Positions 28,591 to 35,880 of a stretch of 64,000 bases of DNA are shown here, piece after piece (position 1 is the stretch's first letter; the number at the start of each line of letters is the position of its first letter). Origin of the DNA: Levilactobacillus fuyuanensis (GTDB taxonomy: Bacteria > Bacillota > Bacilli > Lactobacillales > Lactobacillaceae); the NCBI RefSeq assembly GCF_003946395.1, contig NZ_RHNZ01000013.1, positions 1-64,000 of the forward strand, written 5' to 3'. Under the pieces are notes generated by a model. That model ran no database searches. It saw only the letters and a list, made by a program, of their open reading frames with translations, and had not been told where the DNA came from. The translations under genes were made by a program, and so were the position numbers.

Positions 28591-28632
28591 AGAAGAGGCT
28601 CGCGGTATCAAAAACGCGAGCCTCTTCTTTTA
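28591..28632 (+). terminator. Terminator of mnmE-mnmG
   Basis: A perfect 14-bp stem (AGAAGAGGCTCGCG with CGCGAGCCTCTTCT) around a 10-base loop is followed by T-rich sequence. Confidence 0.92.
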
Positions 28633-28948
28633 TTATCATTGGATTAATTATTAATGATTATTATTTAATTAATAACAAAGATACGAAATCTTTACACGTT
28701 CTTTGCAGAAACCACATACAGACTTGTTAAGCTGATTGCTGTAGTGAGACAAGTGCCCGCCACGCAATCGGTTCTATGAAAGGTCAATGCCGCCAGTGCA
28801 TCGAGTGGTTTCTTTCGTGTGGGAGCGAAAGTGTCGTCTGCCACGGGGATGTGACATGGGCGGACGATAGTTGGCCAGAAATCACAGTAAAATTTCGGTA
28901 AAATTGAACTCTGGAGAATATCATTAAGATCATTGGGAGTTTTTACAT
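28633..28948. other. Gap after mnmG with several possible hairpins, no gene
   Basis: The first 100 bases are AT-rich. From 28,735 to 28,885 the sequence becomes GC-richer and can form hairpins, for example GATTGC/GCAATC and CGTCTGCC/GGGCGGACG. This may be an RNA leader for the membrane-protein gene at 28,949. No known riboswitch motif was recognised. Confidence 0.4.
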
Positions 28949-29329
28949 ATGCGAATGAGCTTGTTGAGCCTGGGGATTATTCTGGTCGTGATCAGTCACG
29001 GTCTGTACCACTATACGTTGCGTCAGCCGCAACAGGGCGTTGTGCGGCAAACGCGGCGAAGCGTTGTCGTGTATCATGGCTTCTTGTATCTCGGTCTGGC
29101 GTACGTCGCAGTAGGGCTATGGCGACCGGTATGGTTGAATCCACGAGTCATTGGTCTGCTGCTATTGGTGGATGGTATTGCCCTTGCCACGAGCTACTAT
29201 CAGCATCGTCACCGGCAATATCCAGCCGGTATGCAAGCATTGTGGCGGCGACAGGCGTGGTACTTGATTGGCAGTCAGATTCTGCTGGCAGTTGTCTTAC
29301 TGGGGACGTTGGCGACTTTGCCGGCGTAG
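28949..29329 (+). CDS. Small four-helix membrane protein of unknown function
   Basis: This 126-residue protein is mostly hydrophobic, with four predicted membrane segments: LSLGIILVVISHGLYHY, VVYHGFLYLGLAYVAVGLW, VIGLLLLVDGIALATSYY and YLIGSQILLAVVLLGTLA. Short positive loops (RQTRRS, HRHRQ) lie between them. ATG 28,949 is preceded by GGGAG. It is monocistronic with its own terminator and sits where chromosome partitioning genes are often found in relatives, but it resembles none of them. No function can be assigned. Confidence 0.65.
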   Translation: MRMSLLSLGIILVVISHGLYHYTLRQPQQGVVRQTRRSVVVYHGFLYLGLAYVAVGLWRPVWLNPRVIGLLLLVDGIALATSYYQHRHRQYPAGMQALWRRQAWYLIGSQILLAVVLLGTLATLPA

Positions 29330-29355
29330 TGACATGTAGATGGTCATTCGGAGAA

Positions 29356-29394
29356 CCCGTTAACGCTGAACAACCAACGCTAACGGGATTTTTT
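29356..29394 (+). terminator. Terminator of the four-helix membrane protein gene
   Basis: CCCGTTA pairs with TAACGGG, with an extra inner ACG/CGC partial pairing, followed by six T. Confidence 0.8.
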
Positions 29395-29410
29395 AAGTTA
29401 TGGGGGACAA

Positions 29411-29644
29411 ATGATGAAACGTTATTCACCAGCAGCCGCGCAGCAAGCACTGCTACAGATTTTAGATGAAGTGAATCATAAGCAAGAGACGGTTGTCGTG
29501 ACGCCCACAGATGGCAACGATGCTAAATCGGCTGTGATTGTCGCGAAGTCTGAATGGGAAGTACTGAAGGCTGCTTTGGAGACCGCGCAACAACCCGTAC
29601 AAGATGCGGGTTACCTGGATCTCGATAAGATTGAATGGGGCTAA
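29411..29644 (+). CDS. Orphan Phd/YefM-like antitoxin
   Basis: This 77-residue protein resembles Phd/YefM antitoxins: a short N-terminal DNA-binding half (YSPAAAQQALLQILDEVNHKQETVVVT), the strand SAVIVAKSEWEVLKAAL that matches the family's end-of-domain pattern (xVLIS..EWExL), and a polar tail (QDAGYLDLDKIEWG) that would wrap a toxin. Such proteins repress their own operon and neutralise a RelE/YoeB-type or Doc-type toxin encoded next door. No toxin gene follows; the next gene is on the opposite strand. Translation could begin at either of two adjacent ATG codons (29,411 or 29,414). The family call is by motif only. Confidence 0.65.
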   Translation: MMKRYSPAAAQQALLQILDEVNHKQETVVVTPTDGNDAKSAVIVAKSEWEVLKAALETAQQPVQDAGYLDLDKIEWG

Positions 29645-29676
29645 AAAAAGCCGCGCATCCGTGGGGATAGCGTGGC
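29643..29676 (-). terminator. Terminator of the 87-residue membrane protein gene
   Basis: GCCACGCTATCC pairs with GGATGCGCGGC (one bulge, one wobble), followed by seven T on the minus strand. Confidence 0.78.
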
Positions 29677-29682
29677 CAGTTA

Positions 29683-29946
29683 TTAATTTCCACCAAGGAT
29701 AAATGCTCTACCAATGGAAGCAACTAAGAAAACGATTTGAAGCGTCAGGTCAATCCGATTTAACGGGTTGGCATCGGTCGTACTCTCGAAGACGTTAAAA
29801 TGCAACATTGCCGTGATTAACGAACTAAAGCAGAGAAAAGCAACGATTTTAGGATCCTGAAGGAACAGCATGGCAAACAGTAGCACTAGCGTTAAAACGA
29901 TGACGCCAATTTTAGCGGGGGTTGCTGAGAAGCGGGCTTCGGTCAT
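29683..29946 (-). CDS. Small membrane protein of unknown function
   Basis: This 87-residue protein has three hydrophobic segments (IGVIVLTLVLLFAMLFL, IVAFLCFSSLITAMLHF and LTLQIVFLVASIGRAFIL) joined by short polar loops. The ATG at 29,946 has GAGGTG upstream. It is transcribed convergently with the orphan antitoxin gene. No family was recognised. Confidence 0.65.
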   Translation of the reverse strand: MTEARFSATPAKIGVIVLTLVLLFAMLFLQDPKIVAFLCFSSLITAMLHFNVFESTTDANPLNRIDLTLQIVFLVASIGRAFILGGN

Positions 29947-30071
29947 GGGTCTTCACCTCGTTTCGCTTAAATGAGAATATGAGATTTCGGTTATAACTTG
30001 TTACCATCATACCAGAAAATCTGGTTAAAGGGGTAAATTAATACTCAAAAGTTAAAATAGTTCCCAATCAA

Positions 30072-30112
30072 AAATCGCCCGCTAGCATCATCGATTGCTA
30101 ACGGGCGATTCG
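30072..30112 (-). terminator. Terminator of the HAD hydrolase gene
   Basis: ATCGCCCGTTAGCA pairs with TGCTAGCGGGCGAT and is followed by TTTTTGA on the minus strand. Confidence 0.85.
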
Positions 30113-30117
30113 TCTAT

Positions 30118-30801
30118 CTAGGCGAGAAGAACATGCTTAAGGGAGGCGTAGGAATCCGCCTCGTAAGTAGGGTGGTAATCAACGGATTTCGCAGCGTGGC
30201 GCGGGTTGAACCAGACGCTATCGAGGTGTGCGTTGTTTGCGCCTAGAATGTCGGAATGCAAGCTGTCACCGATCATAACGGTATTTCCCGCGGTCATCGT
30301 TGGATATTGCGTGAAGATGGGGGCGAAGAAGCGCTCATCCGGCTTGTCATAACCCACGTCCTCGGAGATGAAGATACTGTCGAAGAAGCGAGTCAGTTGA
30401 GAACCAGCGAGCCGATTGAGTTGGATGGACTTGGTGCCGTTGGTCCCGGCAATCACCGTCACGCCGGCACGGGTGAGCGCTGTCAGAAAGGTTGTGGCCC
30501 CAGGCAAAGTGTAGTAGTTGTGATCGAGCATGTTTTTGTACTGCTTTTCAACGGCGGGCCCATCGACGGTGACCCCCATCGCGCCAAAGGCTCTGGCAAA
30601 GCGGGTATCCAATAGGGGCGCGCGGTCTGCGCCCAGTTCGATTTGATGCCAGACGTCCTGGTTGATCTTAACGTAGGTAGCAAGCCCGCGCTGTACGTCG
30701 GTCACGCCATACTTTTGAAGGAGGCGGGTCACGCCTTCATTTTCACCACGGGTAAAGTCGAGGAGGGTGTCATCTAGGTCAATAATTGCGTATTTTTTCA
30801 T
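30118..30801 (-). CDS. HAD-family hydrolase, YjjG-like nucleotidase
   Basis: This 227-residue cytoplasmic phosphatase has HAD motif I DLDDTLLDF (nucleophile Asp8, acid/base Asp10), motif II threonine/asparagine in VIAGTNGT, motif III lysine in DVGYDKPDERFF and motif IV MIGDSLHSDILGAN. The helical cap after motif I and the overall pattern match YjjG-type nucleotidases, which remove phosphate from non-canonical pyrimidine nucleotides. Substrate range within HAD enzymes cannot be fixed by sequence alone. The start is ATG 30,801. It is monocistronic; its upstream flank holds the palindromic repeats. Confidence 0.88.
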   Translation of the reverse strand: MKKYAIIDLDDTLLDFTRGENEGVTRLLQKYGVTDVQRGLATYVKINQDVWHQIELGADRAPLLDTRFARAFGAMGVTVDGPAVEKQYKNMLDHNYYTLPGATTFLTALTRAGVTVIAGTNGTKSIQLNRLAGSQLTRFFDSIFISEDVGYDKPDERFFAPIFTQYPTMTAGNTVMIGDSLHSDILGANNAHLDSVWFNPRHAAKSVDYHPTYEADSYASLKHVLLA

Positions 30802-30872
30802 GAGAGCGCGCCTTTCGGATTGGTTTTGTCGATTTTAGCATAGATTCTGGGGATGATAAAGGTAGGAAAGTC

Positions 30873-31053
30873 ACATTCTAAAAACAACGGATTTTTGAAT
30901 ATTGGCGAATAAAATGGGCCGCAACATTCAAAAAAACGCGATTTCTTTAATGTTGCGGGCCAAAAATCTCGTGAACATTCAAAAAACAGCACTTTTTTGA
31001 ATGTTGACCTCCGAATTTTACCTGAATAATCAAAATAGTTCATTTTTTTGAAT
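30873..31053. repeat. Four palindromes at about 51-bp spacing
   Basis: Hairpins at 30,873-30,902, 30,917-30,961, 30,974-31,006 and (weak) 31,023-31,053 share arms related to AACATTCAAAAAA/TTTTTTGAATGTT. The third is a perfect 13-bp repeat. A minus-strand open frame through them reads a degenerate 17-residue repeat (FKKxxFFEC), which is a by-product of the DNA period rather than a likely protein. The region lies between the HAD gene promoter side and the brnQ terminator. Confidence 0.8.
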
Positions 31054-31071
31054 GAGAAGATTTGGCAATAT

Positions 31072-31104
31072 TAAAACCGCGTCACCAGAATGCAACGCGG
31101 TTTT
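31072..31104 (-). terminator. Terminator of brnQ
   Basis: AAACCGCGT pairs with ACGCGGTTT around a 14-base loop, followed by TAATATT on the minus strand. Confidence 0.75.
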
Positions 31105-31110
31105 GTGAAA

Positions 31111-32454
31111 TCAAACATTTTTTGATCGGAACACCTGGCCCAGGATCCAACCTAGAACCACGCCAATCAACGCTGGAACAACCCAGCTAAAGCCTTGTGC
31201 AGCTAGTGGTAATTGGTTGTTGAGGGTGAGAATTGCGCGACTCCAGCCAGCCTGTTGTAAGCTGCTGGGGAGTGCCGCTACAGCCGAGAAGATGGCCGGT
31301 ATCAGTGTGAACAGCATTGCTAAGCCGTATAACCAGCGACTGGTGCCCAATAGTGGTGAGAGCACCGCTAGCACAATCAGGACGATAGCTAGGGGGTACA
31401 GGAACATTAGCACGGGTGAGGAGTAGCTGATGAGCTTTGTCAGACCCACATTTGCGAAGAGGCAGGGTAACACGCTGGCAAAGACGATTAACCAGGTGTA
31501 GGACAACCGAGGAAACATCTCATGAAAGGTATCCCCAAACGCCGAAATTAGGCCGATTGCCGTCTTCAGGCAGGCAATGATCACAATTAGCGCCAGCAGA
31601 ATGTTCCCAAACGTGCCGAAGTACTGATTGGCAATCTGTGCCAGGGTGATTCCGCCGTTGGCCGCTGGCGCGAACTTTCCCAAACTCATGGTTCCCATTA
31701 GCGCCAGTAGCGTGTAGATCAGACCCATCAGCACGACACTAATGGTTCCAGACTTGATGACGTCCTTGGCAATTTGGCCGGGTTCGGTGACGCCCAGTGC
31801 CCGGATACTGTCGATGACGACAATCCCAAATGCTAGTGAGGCCAAGGCATCTAGCGTGTTATAGCCCTCGGTAAATCCGGTTGCCAGCGGACTGGTCGCG
31901 TAGGCCCCGCGAGCCGTTGCGGAGAAGCCGCCCATCGGTTTGATGAAGGTGGCTAGAATCAACAGACCAAGTAAAATCAGGAAGGTCGGTGTCAGCCATT
32001 TGCCAATGTAGGTCATCAATTTTCCGGGGTTACGGGACAATAGCCAGGCAACGACGAAAAATAAGATGGAGAAACTGGCGAGGACCAGGCCCTGATGCCC
32101 GCGACTCACAAAAGGCGCGAGGCCAATCTGATAAGACGTCGTGGCCAGTCGGGGCAGGGCAAAGAATGGTCCCACGGTTAAGTAAAGGAGAATGGTAAAA
32201 ATGTAGGCGAATGGCCGATTGACCTTAGTCGCCAAATCGAAGACACCCTCACTGCGAGTCAGACCGATCCCAGTAACCCCCAGCAGAGGCAGACCAATCC
32301 CAGTTAGGAGGAGACCAATAACCGCCCAACCAACGTTATGGCCGGCTTGTTGACCGAGAAAGACGGGGAAAATCAGGTTGCCGGCACCGAAAAAGAGCCC
32401 AAAGAGCATCATGCCGATAAATAGGAGTTCCCGCCAAGATAATCGAGTTTTCAA
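31111..32454 (-). CDS. brnQ: Branched-chain amino acid transporter BrnQ
   Basis: This 447-residue protein has about twelve membrane helices and the BrnQ/LIV-II family features FGLFFGAGNLIFPVFLGQQAG near the N-terminus, GIGLPLLGVTGIGL, and the VDSIRALG segment. Members import leucine, isoleucine and valine with Na+ or H+. No T-box was seen upstream, though BCAA transporters often have one. The start at ATG 32,454 lies close behind the next gene's terminator. It stands alone. Confidence 0.95.
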   Translation of the reverse strand: MKTRLSWRELLFIGMMLFGLFFGAGNLIFPVFLGQQAGHNVGWAVIGLLLTGIGLPLLGVTGIGLTRSEGVFDLATKVNRPFAYIFTILLYLTVGPFFALPRLATTSYQIGLAPFVSRGHQGLVLASFSILFFVVAWLLSRNPGKLMTYIGKWLTPTFLILLGLLILATFIKPMGGFSATARGAYATSPLATGFTEGYNTLDALASLAFGIVVIDSIRALGVTEPGQIAKDVIKSGTISVVLMGLIYTLLALMGTMSLGKFAPAANGGITLAQIANQYFGTFGNILLALIVIIACLKTAIGLISAFGDTFHEMFPRLSYTWLIVFASVLPCLFANVGLTKLISYSSPVLMFLYPLAIVLIVLAVLSPLLGTSRWLYGLAMLFTLIPAIFSAVAALPSSLQQAGWSRAILTLNNQLPLAAQGFSWVVPALIGVVLGWILGQVFRSKNV

Positions 32455-32513
32455 AGTAATCGCAACTTTCTATAAGCATAAAGTACGGTCGTGCAGACCA
32501 TAGGTAAGCATAT

Positions 32514-32546
32514 CAAAAAAGGGCCCCCGTGGGAACGGGAACCCTC
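32514..32546 (-). terminator. Terminator of the NAD(P)-binding oxidoreductase gene
   Basis: AGGGTTCCCGTT and ACGGGGGCCCT form an imperfect GC-rich stem followed by TTTTTTGA on the minus strand. Confidence 0.78.
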
Positions 32547-32553
32547 TATAAAT

Positions 32554-33201
32554 TTATTTATCAGCAACGGTAAAGCGTGTTTGGTGATGTTGTGGGTGTT
32601 CAATTTCATCTAAAATTGCAACAGCCATGGTGCCTGCGGAAGTCCCAGATTCCTGGTTGGCGTTGACTAAGAGTTCATCGTCACCCGTCAAGAATGGTGT
32701 TGCGTCACCGGGGTGGAAGTTCGCTGCCGGTGATACGCCGACCCAGTTGACGTTGTCTACGTCGCGCAGGAAGTTGAGCTCCTTTAATTGATTCTGTGGA
32801 ACGCTCAAGAAAGCAGCGGCGTTAGGATCTTTGGCGATATCTTCAACGAACAGATGGTGATCATCCCCGGTTTGAAGGCTACCGGCGCCCAAGATGAGGA
32901 CGAGGCGTGGTTGCGTCGTTTCGCGTAACTTAGCAACCAGACTCGCTGCGAGATCAACGTGTTGAAAGGCCAGACTCGGTGCGGTTGCGAAAGCATCAAC
33001 AACCACGTCGGTCGTTGCGAGTTCAGCCGGGGTTAAGGCAAACGCATCTTGTACCTTGGTTGTCAGGTTAGGATTAGTCGGCAACTTGGCGAGCTTTTCC
33101 GCCGAACGGGCGAGCGCCGTGACACTGTGGCCACGCTTTAAAGCTTCTGCGACAAGTGCTGATCCGGCCATCCCGGTGGCACCAATAATTGAAATTTTCA
33201 T
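32554..33201 (-). CDS. NAD(P)-binding atypical SDR-type oxidoreductase
   Basis: This 215-residue Rossmann protein begins MKISIIGATGMAGSALVAEALKRGHSVTALAR, with the GATGxxG dinucleotide-binding loop and an arginine that suggests NADP preference. The rest (VVVDAFATAP, LVLILGAGSL, WVGVSPAANF, GTMAVAILDEIE) matches the NAD(P)H-binding branch related to YwnB and biliverdin reductase B. Such proteins reduce flavins or quinones or act as redox sensors; the substrate is unknown. I placed the start at ATG 33,201, behind AGGAGG, instead of an earlier in-frame codon at 33,261. Confidence 0.88.
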   Translation of the reverse strand: MKISIIGATGMAGSALVAEALKRGHSVTALARSAEKLAKLPTNPNLTTKVQDAFALTPAELATTDVVVDAFATAPSLAFQHVDLAASLVAKLRETTQPRLVLILGAGSLQTGDDHHLFVEDIAKDPNAAAFLSVPQNQLKELNFLRDVDNVNWVGVSPAANFHPGDATPFLTGDDELLVNANQESGTSAGTMAVAILDEIEHPQHHQTRFTVADK

Positions 33202-33322
33202 GAAAGGACCTCCTGTATTTGCTGCGATCAGTATACCGGTTTTAACGAAGATCACCAACAATTATGGCTCGACGTGGTTGCGGGTGTGGTAGAGTAGGAG
33301 AAAACGCCGAGGAGGCACTATC

Positions 33323-33904
33323 ATGAAAAGTGTGGTTCAGGGACAGTTGGTTCATTTAACGGAAATGCGTGATGGGGATGCGGAATGGCTCCAGGATACG
33401 CAGTGGGAGCCCGGACTCTTGCGGAATTTGTCGGCCGATGCCTTACATCCATGGACGGCGGCCGAATATACCGAGCTGGCCGCGGACCCGGATAGCGATG
33501 ACAAATTCTTCTTTATGGTGCGCGCCAATGCCGACGATGGCCTGTTGGGTTGGGTGATTCTTGATGAGATTCAGCTGAAAAATCGGCGAGCGGAGCTAGG
33601 GATTGCTTTACCGGTCGCGAGTGATCGCGGCCAAGGCTACGGCGTGGATACGCTCAATACGATCCTGTCGTTTGCCTTCAATGAATTAGGCCTACACAAG
33701 GTGACACTGGACGTTAATGCCAATAATCAAGCGGCACTGCGGGCATATACGGCGGTGGGCTTCGTTCGCGAGGGTATCAACCGCGAGGCCGTTTATCAGG
33801 ACGGACAGTGGCTCGACCTGTATCAGTTTGGCATTTTGGCTAAAGAGTGGTGGACTGTTTCACGTGGAACAATCCCAGACGAAAACACCACCGCGGACAA
33901 TTAG
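33323..33904 (+). CDS. GNAT family N-acetyltransferase (RimJ/RimL-like)
   Basis: This 193-residue acetyltransferase has the GNAT fold. LLGWVILDEIQLKNRRAELGIALP forms the central strands, DRGQGYGVDTLNTIL is the acetyl-CoA pyrophosphate loop, and LGLHKVTLDVNANNQAALRAYTAVGFVREG is the classic C-terminal half. RimJ/RimL-like enzymes modify protein N-termini, amino acids or antibiotics; the acceptor is unknown. ATG 33,323 has GAGGAGG. The last codons overlap a perfect parS-type site (33,856-33,871), which must be maintained within coding sequence. Confidence 0.9.
   Translation: MKSVVQGQLVHLTEMRDGDAEWLQDTQWEPGLLRNLSADALHPWTAAEYTELAADPDSDDKFFFMVRANADDGLLGWVILDEIQLKNRRAELGIALPVASDRGQGYGVDTLNTILSFAFNELGLHKVTLDVNANNQAALRAYTAVGFVREGINREAVYQDGQWLDLYQFGILAKEWWTVSRGTIPDENTTADN
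33856..33871. promoter_or_regulatory. Canonical parS site inside the GNAT gene
   Basis: TGTTTCACGTGGAACA is the reverse complement of the B. subtilis consensus TGTTCCACGTGAAACA, with no mismatch. It lies in the 3' end of the GNAT coding region. Confidence 0.9.
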
Positions 33905-33921
33905 AGTCGCAGTGGTGTTTC
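33886..33921 (+). terminator. Terminator of the GNAT gene overlapping a parS variant
   Basis: AAACACCAC pairs with GTGGTGTTT across the stop codon region. The right arm runs into the parS-type sequence at 33,916-33,931. There is no long T run. Confidence 0.5.
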
Positions 33922-33931
33922 ACATGAAACA
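33916..33931. promoter_or_regulatory. parS-type site (second of a close pair)
   Basis: TGTTTCACATGAAACA, one base from the consensus palindrome, lies 60 bp from the canonical site at 33,856 and two bases before the thioesterase stop codon. Confidence 0.75.
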
Positions 33932-33932
33932 T

Positions 33933-34469
33933 TTAGGCGTTGGGCCACGGTGAATCGGTTGTGACGTGGGCGTTCAAACCGGCCTGCTCCTGACGACGCT
34001 CCTTACGTTGCGCGGTTCGTTGCGGATAGCCAGCACATAAGTAACGTTGTTCGTCGGTGACCGGTGTGACGCCAGGAAGTGGGGCCGTGACGGATTTATC
34101 GTCAATGACGTAGGTAATGAAGCAGGTAAAGCCGACGAAGCGGTCGCCAGTCGTCAGGTTTTCTCCAACAATCTTGACGAAGACCTCTAACGAACGTGTC
34201 CCGGTGCCACTGACGTAGGCCTCCAGAATCATGGAGTCGTCGAGATGAAAGGGCCGTAGAAAGCTCACGTGGTCGAAAGATGCGGTCACTACCGTTTTGT
34301 GGGTGAGGCGAACGGCTGCCACGGAGGCGCTGTCGTCTACCAGGGAAAGAATCTTGCCGCCAAAGACAGTCTGGTGTTCGTTTAAATCTGGTTGAAAGAC
34401 CCGGTGGGTGGTCACAATGAGCGTGGCATTGCAGGATACGGGCGTAGGTTGAGTTGTCACAGGTGTCAC
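33933..34469 (-). CDS. Hotdog-fold acyl-CoA thioesterase
   Basis: This 178-residue acyl-CoA hydrolase has the conserved N-terminal stretch RVFQPDLNEHQTVFGGKILSLVDDSASVAAVRLTHKTVVTASFDHVSF, with the catalytic Asn/Asp region of YciA/BfiT-type thioesterases, and continues LEVFVKIVGENLTTGDRFVGFTCFITYV. It releases CoA from acyl-CoA in the cytoplasm. The last 30 residues are an extra basic, non-conserved tail. It is convergent with the GNAT gene, with the parS pair between or overlapping their ends. Confidence 0.9.
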   Translation of the reverse strand: MTPVTTQPTPVSCNATLIVTTHRVFQPDLNEHQTVFGGKILSLVDDSASVAAVRLTHKTVVTASFDHVSFLRPFHLDDSMILEAYVSGTGTRSLEVFVKIVGENLTTGDRFVGFTCFITYVIDDKSVTAPLPGVTPVTDEQRYLCAGYPQRTAQRKERRQEQAGLNAHVTTDSPWPNA

Positions 34470-34577
34470 TCCATTCGTTAACAGTTACCTTCATTCTAAC
34501 AGACTGCAAATTAGGTTACAGTATTATTAACTTTTCGCTATATCTTGGCGGAATCCTAGAGGTCGGGGCGCTGGCTT

Positions 34578-34585
34578 TGCTATAC
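34578..34585 (+). promoter_or_regulatory. Extended -10 upstream of the condensation-fold gene
   Basis: TGCTATACT lies about 30 bases upstream of the GTG start at 34,617. The -35 is weak. Confidence 0.5.
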
Positions 34586-34616
34586 TGAACCTAAATTAAG
34601 CAGGAGGGGTGATCGT

Positions 34617-35828
34617 GTGAATTATCGTGGCGAACCGTTGGATTTAATTCCAACACTAGACTTGGCACAGACGTATCCATTGTTGGAATGCACGTTGAGC
34701 CTGATGCACCCCATTGATGTCGAGCGACTGACGTCGGCGGTTAAGACAACACAGACCGTGGTGCCGCAAATTCTCAGTCGCTATAACCTGCGGCGGAATC
34801 GATTCGAAGAGCAACCAGCGAGCATTGACCAAGTCATCACCGAGTACAGTGCTAGTCACGATCCGGGTCGCGGACGGTTGGACGTTTTACAGGGACCACA
34901 GCTGAAAATCCAGGTGATTCATTACGCCGATTACGACCAACTGCGGTTGATCATGAGTCGCTTGTTGACCGATGGTGAGGGCTTTAAACACTACCTGTAT
35001 TTATTGGCGGCGGCCTACGATGGTCAGAATCTGGCGGATTTTGTGAATGAGCGCAGTGTTCGCCGAATTCTGAATTACTTGCGGCATCCCCACCGCCCCA
35101 TCCCGCAAACGAGCGATGCGCCAGTAGCGGAGGGTTTCCCGCAGTTACAAGGGGATGTTCACCACCATAAGGGTGAGGCCTTGATTCCGCGCGTGGAGAG
35201 TCGGCGTTTGCAACAACGGGCGCGGCAACAGGGCGTCACCATGAATGCCGTTCTCCTGTCAGCCTATGCGCTGTCACTGTTTTCTTTAACGGGTGAGCGC
35301 CGACTGGTGATTCCGTATCAGGTCGATCTGCGTTTGCAGGGGCCGGTTGCGGCGGCTAACGTGGTGCAAGTGGCTAACTTGACTAGCGAAATGGCGGTGC
35401 CAATTATGGTTCAGGACGGGGATACGCTCCAGGACGTGGTGACACGGACGCAGGCGACAATCATCCAATTACGTGATAGCTTAGCTTATCTGGCGCCGTT
35501 GGTGGAAATCAACCGGATGAGCCGGGCCCTGCCACCGGAGATCGTACGACGATTGGCTGGAAAGCATCGGGAACAGTCAGCAGTTTCCTTTGCCAACTTT
35601 GGCCATGTCGATCACACGCGGCTGAAATTTGGGGATACTCGGGTCACGCAAATCTACTTTGCGGGGACGTATCGCGCCATGCCGAACTTTCAGCTGACGG
35701 TGAGCGCCTACCATGAGGCGTGGACGCTGGCATTTAGAATGCTGGGATCGGAACCAGATTATCAATTAGGCATTAAAATTTTAAAGAACGTTGTGGCCCA
35801 GTTGAATCAGTGGGATCATGGCAAATAA
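34617..35828 (+). CDS. Condensation/acyltransferase-fold protein with degenerate HHxxxDG motif
   Basis: This 403-residue protein looks like a stand-alone member of the condensation-domain/alcohol acetyltransferase (CoA-dependent acyltransferase) fold: an N-terminal half with LSLMHPIDVERLTSAVKTT and QLRLIMSRLLTDGEGFKHYL, and a C-terminal half with MNAVLLSAYALSLF, YQVDLRLQ and AVSFANFGHVD. The catalytic motif HHxxxDG reads SRLLTDG (residues 114-120), so both histidines are lost while the Asp-Gly is kept. It may bind rather than transfer acyl groups, or use another base. Translation starts at GTG 34,617 behind AGGAGGGG. It is not flanked by synthetase modules or carrier proteins. Family assignment is moderate. 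Confidence 0.65.
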   Translation: MNYRGEPLDLIPTLDLAQTYPLLECTLSLMHPIDVERLTSAVKTTQTVVPQILSRYNLRRNRFEEQPASIDQVITEYSASHDPGRGRLDVLQGPQLKIQVIHYADYDQLRLIMSRLLTDGEGFKHYLYLLAAAYDGQNLADFVNERSVRRILNYLRHPHRPIPQTSDAPVAEGFPQLQGDVHHHKGEALIPRVESRRLQQRARQQGVTMNAVLLSAYALSLFSLTGERRLVIPYQVDLRLQGPVAAANVVQVANLTSEMAVPIMVQDGDTLQDVVTRTQATIIQLRDSLAYLAPLVEINRMSRALPPEIVRRLAGKHREQSAVSFANFGHVDHTRLKFGDTRVTQIYFAGTYRAMPNFQLTVSAYHEAWTLAFRMLGSEPDYQLGIKILKNVVAQLNQWDHGK

Positions 35829-35872
35829 AAATGCGAGCCTTACCATTTCTGGTGAGACGCGCATTTTTTGAT
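35829..35872 (+). terminator. Terminator of the condensation-fold gene
   Basis: AATGCG...CGCATT outer arms and an inner TTACCA/TGGTGA stem are followed by six T. It also serves the convergent gene at 35,881. Confidence 0.82.
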
Positions 35873-35880
35873 AGAACGGG

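Noticed and set aside
30798-31043. 81-codon minus-strand open frame with repeated FKKxxFFEC
   Set aside because: The peptide repeat follows directly from the palindromic DNA array, and there is no start signal.
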